From contig JAQGOD010000468.1 of NCBI GenBank assembly GCA_028293775.1, forward strand, positions 1-6,480: 6,480 nt of DNA, read 5' to 3'. The notes below the pieces were generated by a model. The model was given only the letters and a program-made list of their open reading frames with translations, was not told the DNA's origin and searched no databases. Origin of the DNA: Gammaproteobacteria bacterium. Its GTDB lineage: Bacteria; Pseudomonadota; Gammaproteobacteria; Steroidobacterales; Steroidobacteraceae. The translations under genes were made by a program, and so were the position numbers. Below, in pieces: positions 5,942 to 6,480 of the stretch (its first letter is position 1; every line of letters starts with the position of its first letter).

Positions 5942-6166
5942 ATGAGTGCATATCGCCAAGCGTTGGTATCGTTGCAAAAACTCAGCAAGGCGCAATTGGA
6001 AAAGCTTAGTAAAAGAAAGCTTAGTGAAAGCGAAGTTAGAATATTTAAAGCGGCTAATTATAAGGATGACGATACGGCGGCGTACATAAGAGGACTAGAA
6101 AGGGAAGTTATCGAACTCAATAGCGTAATCGCTTCCTTGCGCGAACAGGAGCAAGAAAAACTCTAA
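5942..6166 (+). CDS. Small A+T-rich coiled-coil protein, function unknown
   Basis: 74 residues, no signal peptide or membrane segment, so cytoplasmic. The N-terminal half is basic and leucine-repetitive (LQKLSK, QLEKLSKR, KLSESE at 11-31) and likely helical. The middle has a KDDDTAAY stretch (41-48). The C-terminal half has a clean heptad pattern: Ile49, Leu52, Val56, Leu59, Ile63 and Leu66 fall at alternating 3- and 4-residue steps, which predicts a coiled coil and probable oligomerisation. By hand count the gene is about 42% G+C, far below its neighbours, and it uses AGA, ATA, AAA and AGT codons freely, which suggests recent acquisition. A 15-bp tandem duplication lies within it. The ribosome binding site is excellent. 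A recombinase-like relic follows immediately. I do not recognise a family; it could be a nucleic-acid-associated or phage-derived small protein, but nothing shows this directly. Confidence 0.75.
   Translation: MSAYRQALVSLQKLSKAQLEKLSKRKLSESEVRIFKAANYKDDDTAAYIRGLEREVIELNSVIASLREQEQEKL
6001..6030 (+). repeat. 15-bp tandem duplication inside the small coiled-coil gene
   Basis: AAAGCTTAGTAAAAG (6001-6015) is followed directly by AAAGCTTAGTGAAAG (6016-6030), 14 of 15 bases identical. The length is five codons, so the frame is kept, and the units encode the KLSKR and KLSES pentads. An earlier KLSKA at residues 13-17 resembles them at protein level but not in codons. Confidence 0.85.
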
Positions 6167-6340
6167 GCAGCCTCGCGTTCTCATCCCTTCGGGACGTATC
6201 TGGCAAGACGCATTCTTGCCAGCGGCGGCGACGTGCAGCGTGTGGTAATGGAGCACTCACGCGTCGATGTTGACATATGTGTGATGGCGGCGGGAGAATT
6301 CGGCGCACTCTCGGTACGAACGGAAAATTCAGGATGGTAA
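6167..6340 (+). pseudogene. Possible decayed tyrosine recombinase C-terminal fragment
   Basis: Directly after the small gene's stop, the same frame stays open to a TAA at 6338. It has no supported start codon. It reads SRSHPFGTYLARRILASGG followed by DVQRVVMEHSRVDVDI. This resembles the catalytic core of tyrosine recombinases, where LRHTFGTxL-x-x-x-G-x-D-x-x-x-V-Q-x-LLGHS-x-x-x-T is usual. The Arg-His pair is split by an extra Ser, two residues are missing before the HS, and no catalytic Tyr is visible in the expected place. If real, it is a dead remnant of an integrase and marks past insertion of a mobile element. The match is from memory of the family pattern and the segment is short, so chance similarity is possible. 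Confidence 0.4.
6270..6299 (+). promoter_or_regulatory. Candidate sigma-70-type promoter
   Basis: A consensus -35 hexamer TTGACA (6270-6275) is followed after 18 bases by GAGAAT (6294-6299), 4 of 6 to TATAAT. Transcription would start near 6306 and lead into the gene beginning at 6430 with a leader of about 125 bases. It lies inside the presumed recombinase relic, where coding constraint is gone. Confidence 0.3.
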
Positions 6341-6415
6341 GCGCGACAATCCGCAGCGCCGATCATCCCGTATCGCGAATCAAGAACCAAAATTTCTCTC
6401 CATCAGGGACAAAAT

Positions 6416-6421
6416 AAGGGG
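6416..6421 (+). promoter_or_regulatory. Shine-Dalgarno AAGGGG for the gene starting at 6430
   Basis: AAGGGG lies 8 bases before the ATG at 6430, with A-rich sequence just upstream. It is the main support for a real start there. Confidence 0.5.
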
Positions 6422-6429
6422 CGAAGCTT

Positions 6430-6480
6430 ATGTATAACGACAAATTTCCACGGGGTAGTATTGTGCTCGCGAGATCGGCC
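6430..6480 (+). CDS. Start of an unidentified gene running off the window
   Basis: Seventeen codons from an ATG with a well-placed ribosome binding site remain open to the right edge, beginning MYNDKFPRGSIVLARSA. There is no signal peptide in this short part. It is too short to assign a function. The preceding 89 bases (6341-6429) hold no other gene. Confidence 0.5.
   Translation, partial: MYNDKFPRGSIVLARSA

Noticed and set aside
6117..6390. Two overlapping minus-strand open frames of 63 and 69 codons
   Set aside because: They overlap each other and the recombinase-like plus frame, and show no signal peptide, domain or convincing ribosome binding site.
1..6480. CRISPR arrays, tRNA or rRNA genes
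   Set aside because: No regularly spaced repeats, and no T-loop or conserved rRNA segments were seen on reading through.

Overview
The window is about 6.5 kb of roughly 58% G+C DNA (estimated from sampled lines). It reads like a Gram-negative chromosome, most likely Pseudomonadota: Shine-Dalgarno sites are clear, signal peptides are Sec type, and there is a predicted outer-membrane barrel and a membrane-bound GGDEF-EAL protein. I cannot place the genus; a gammaproteobacterium is only a guess.

Region 1 (1-5304) is a tight block of four plus-strand genes that looks like one transcription unit, with its promoter outside the window. The order is: the C-terminal part of a membrane protein with two PAS-like domains and no output domain; a signal-peptide protein with the look of an outer-membrane beta-barrel, overlapping the first gene by ATGA; after 12 bases, an 855-residue inner-membrane c-di-GMP protein with a periplasmic sensor, a degenerate GGDEF (SGDQF) and an apparently complete EAL phosphodiesterase site; and after 24 bases, a zinc-free MDR-family quinone oxidoreductase of the VAT-1-like type, starting at GTG. 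A plausible reading is an envelope-to-c-di-GMP signalling module in which the PAS and barrel proteins feed or are controlled by the phosphodiesterase. The oxidoreductase may be only a co-transcribed passenger. The c-di-GMP protein carries an odd tail of repeated Ser/Thr-hydrophobic segments ending in 13 consecutive acidic residues.

Region 2 (5305-5941) holds one minus-strand gene for a small exported protein of unknown function, convergent with the oxidoreductase. It is followed by a 245-base divergent spacer containing a perfect 13-bp hairpin and two smaller dyads.

Region 3 (5942-6480) looks accessory. It contains an A+T-rich (about 42% G+C) 74-residue coiled-coil gene with a very strong ribosome binding site, a reading frame resembling a decayed tyrosine recombinase C-terminus, a candidate promoter, and the first 17 codons of a gene leaving the window.
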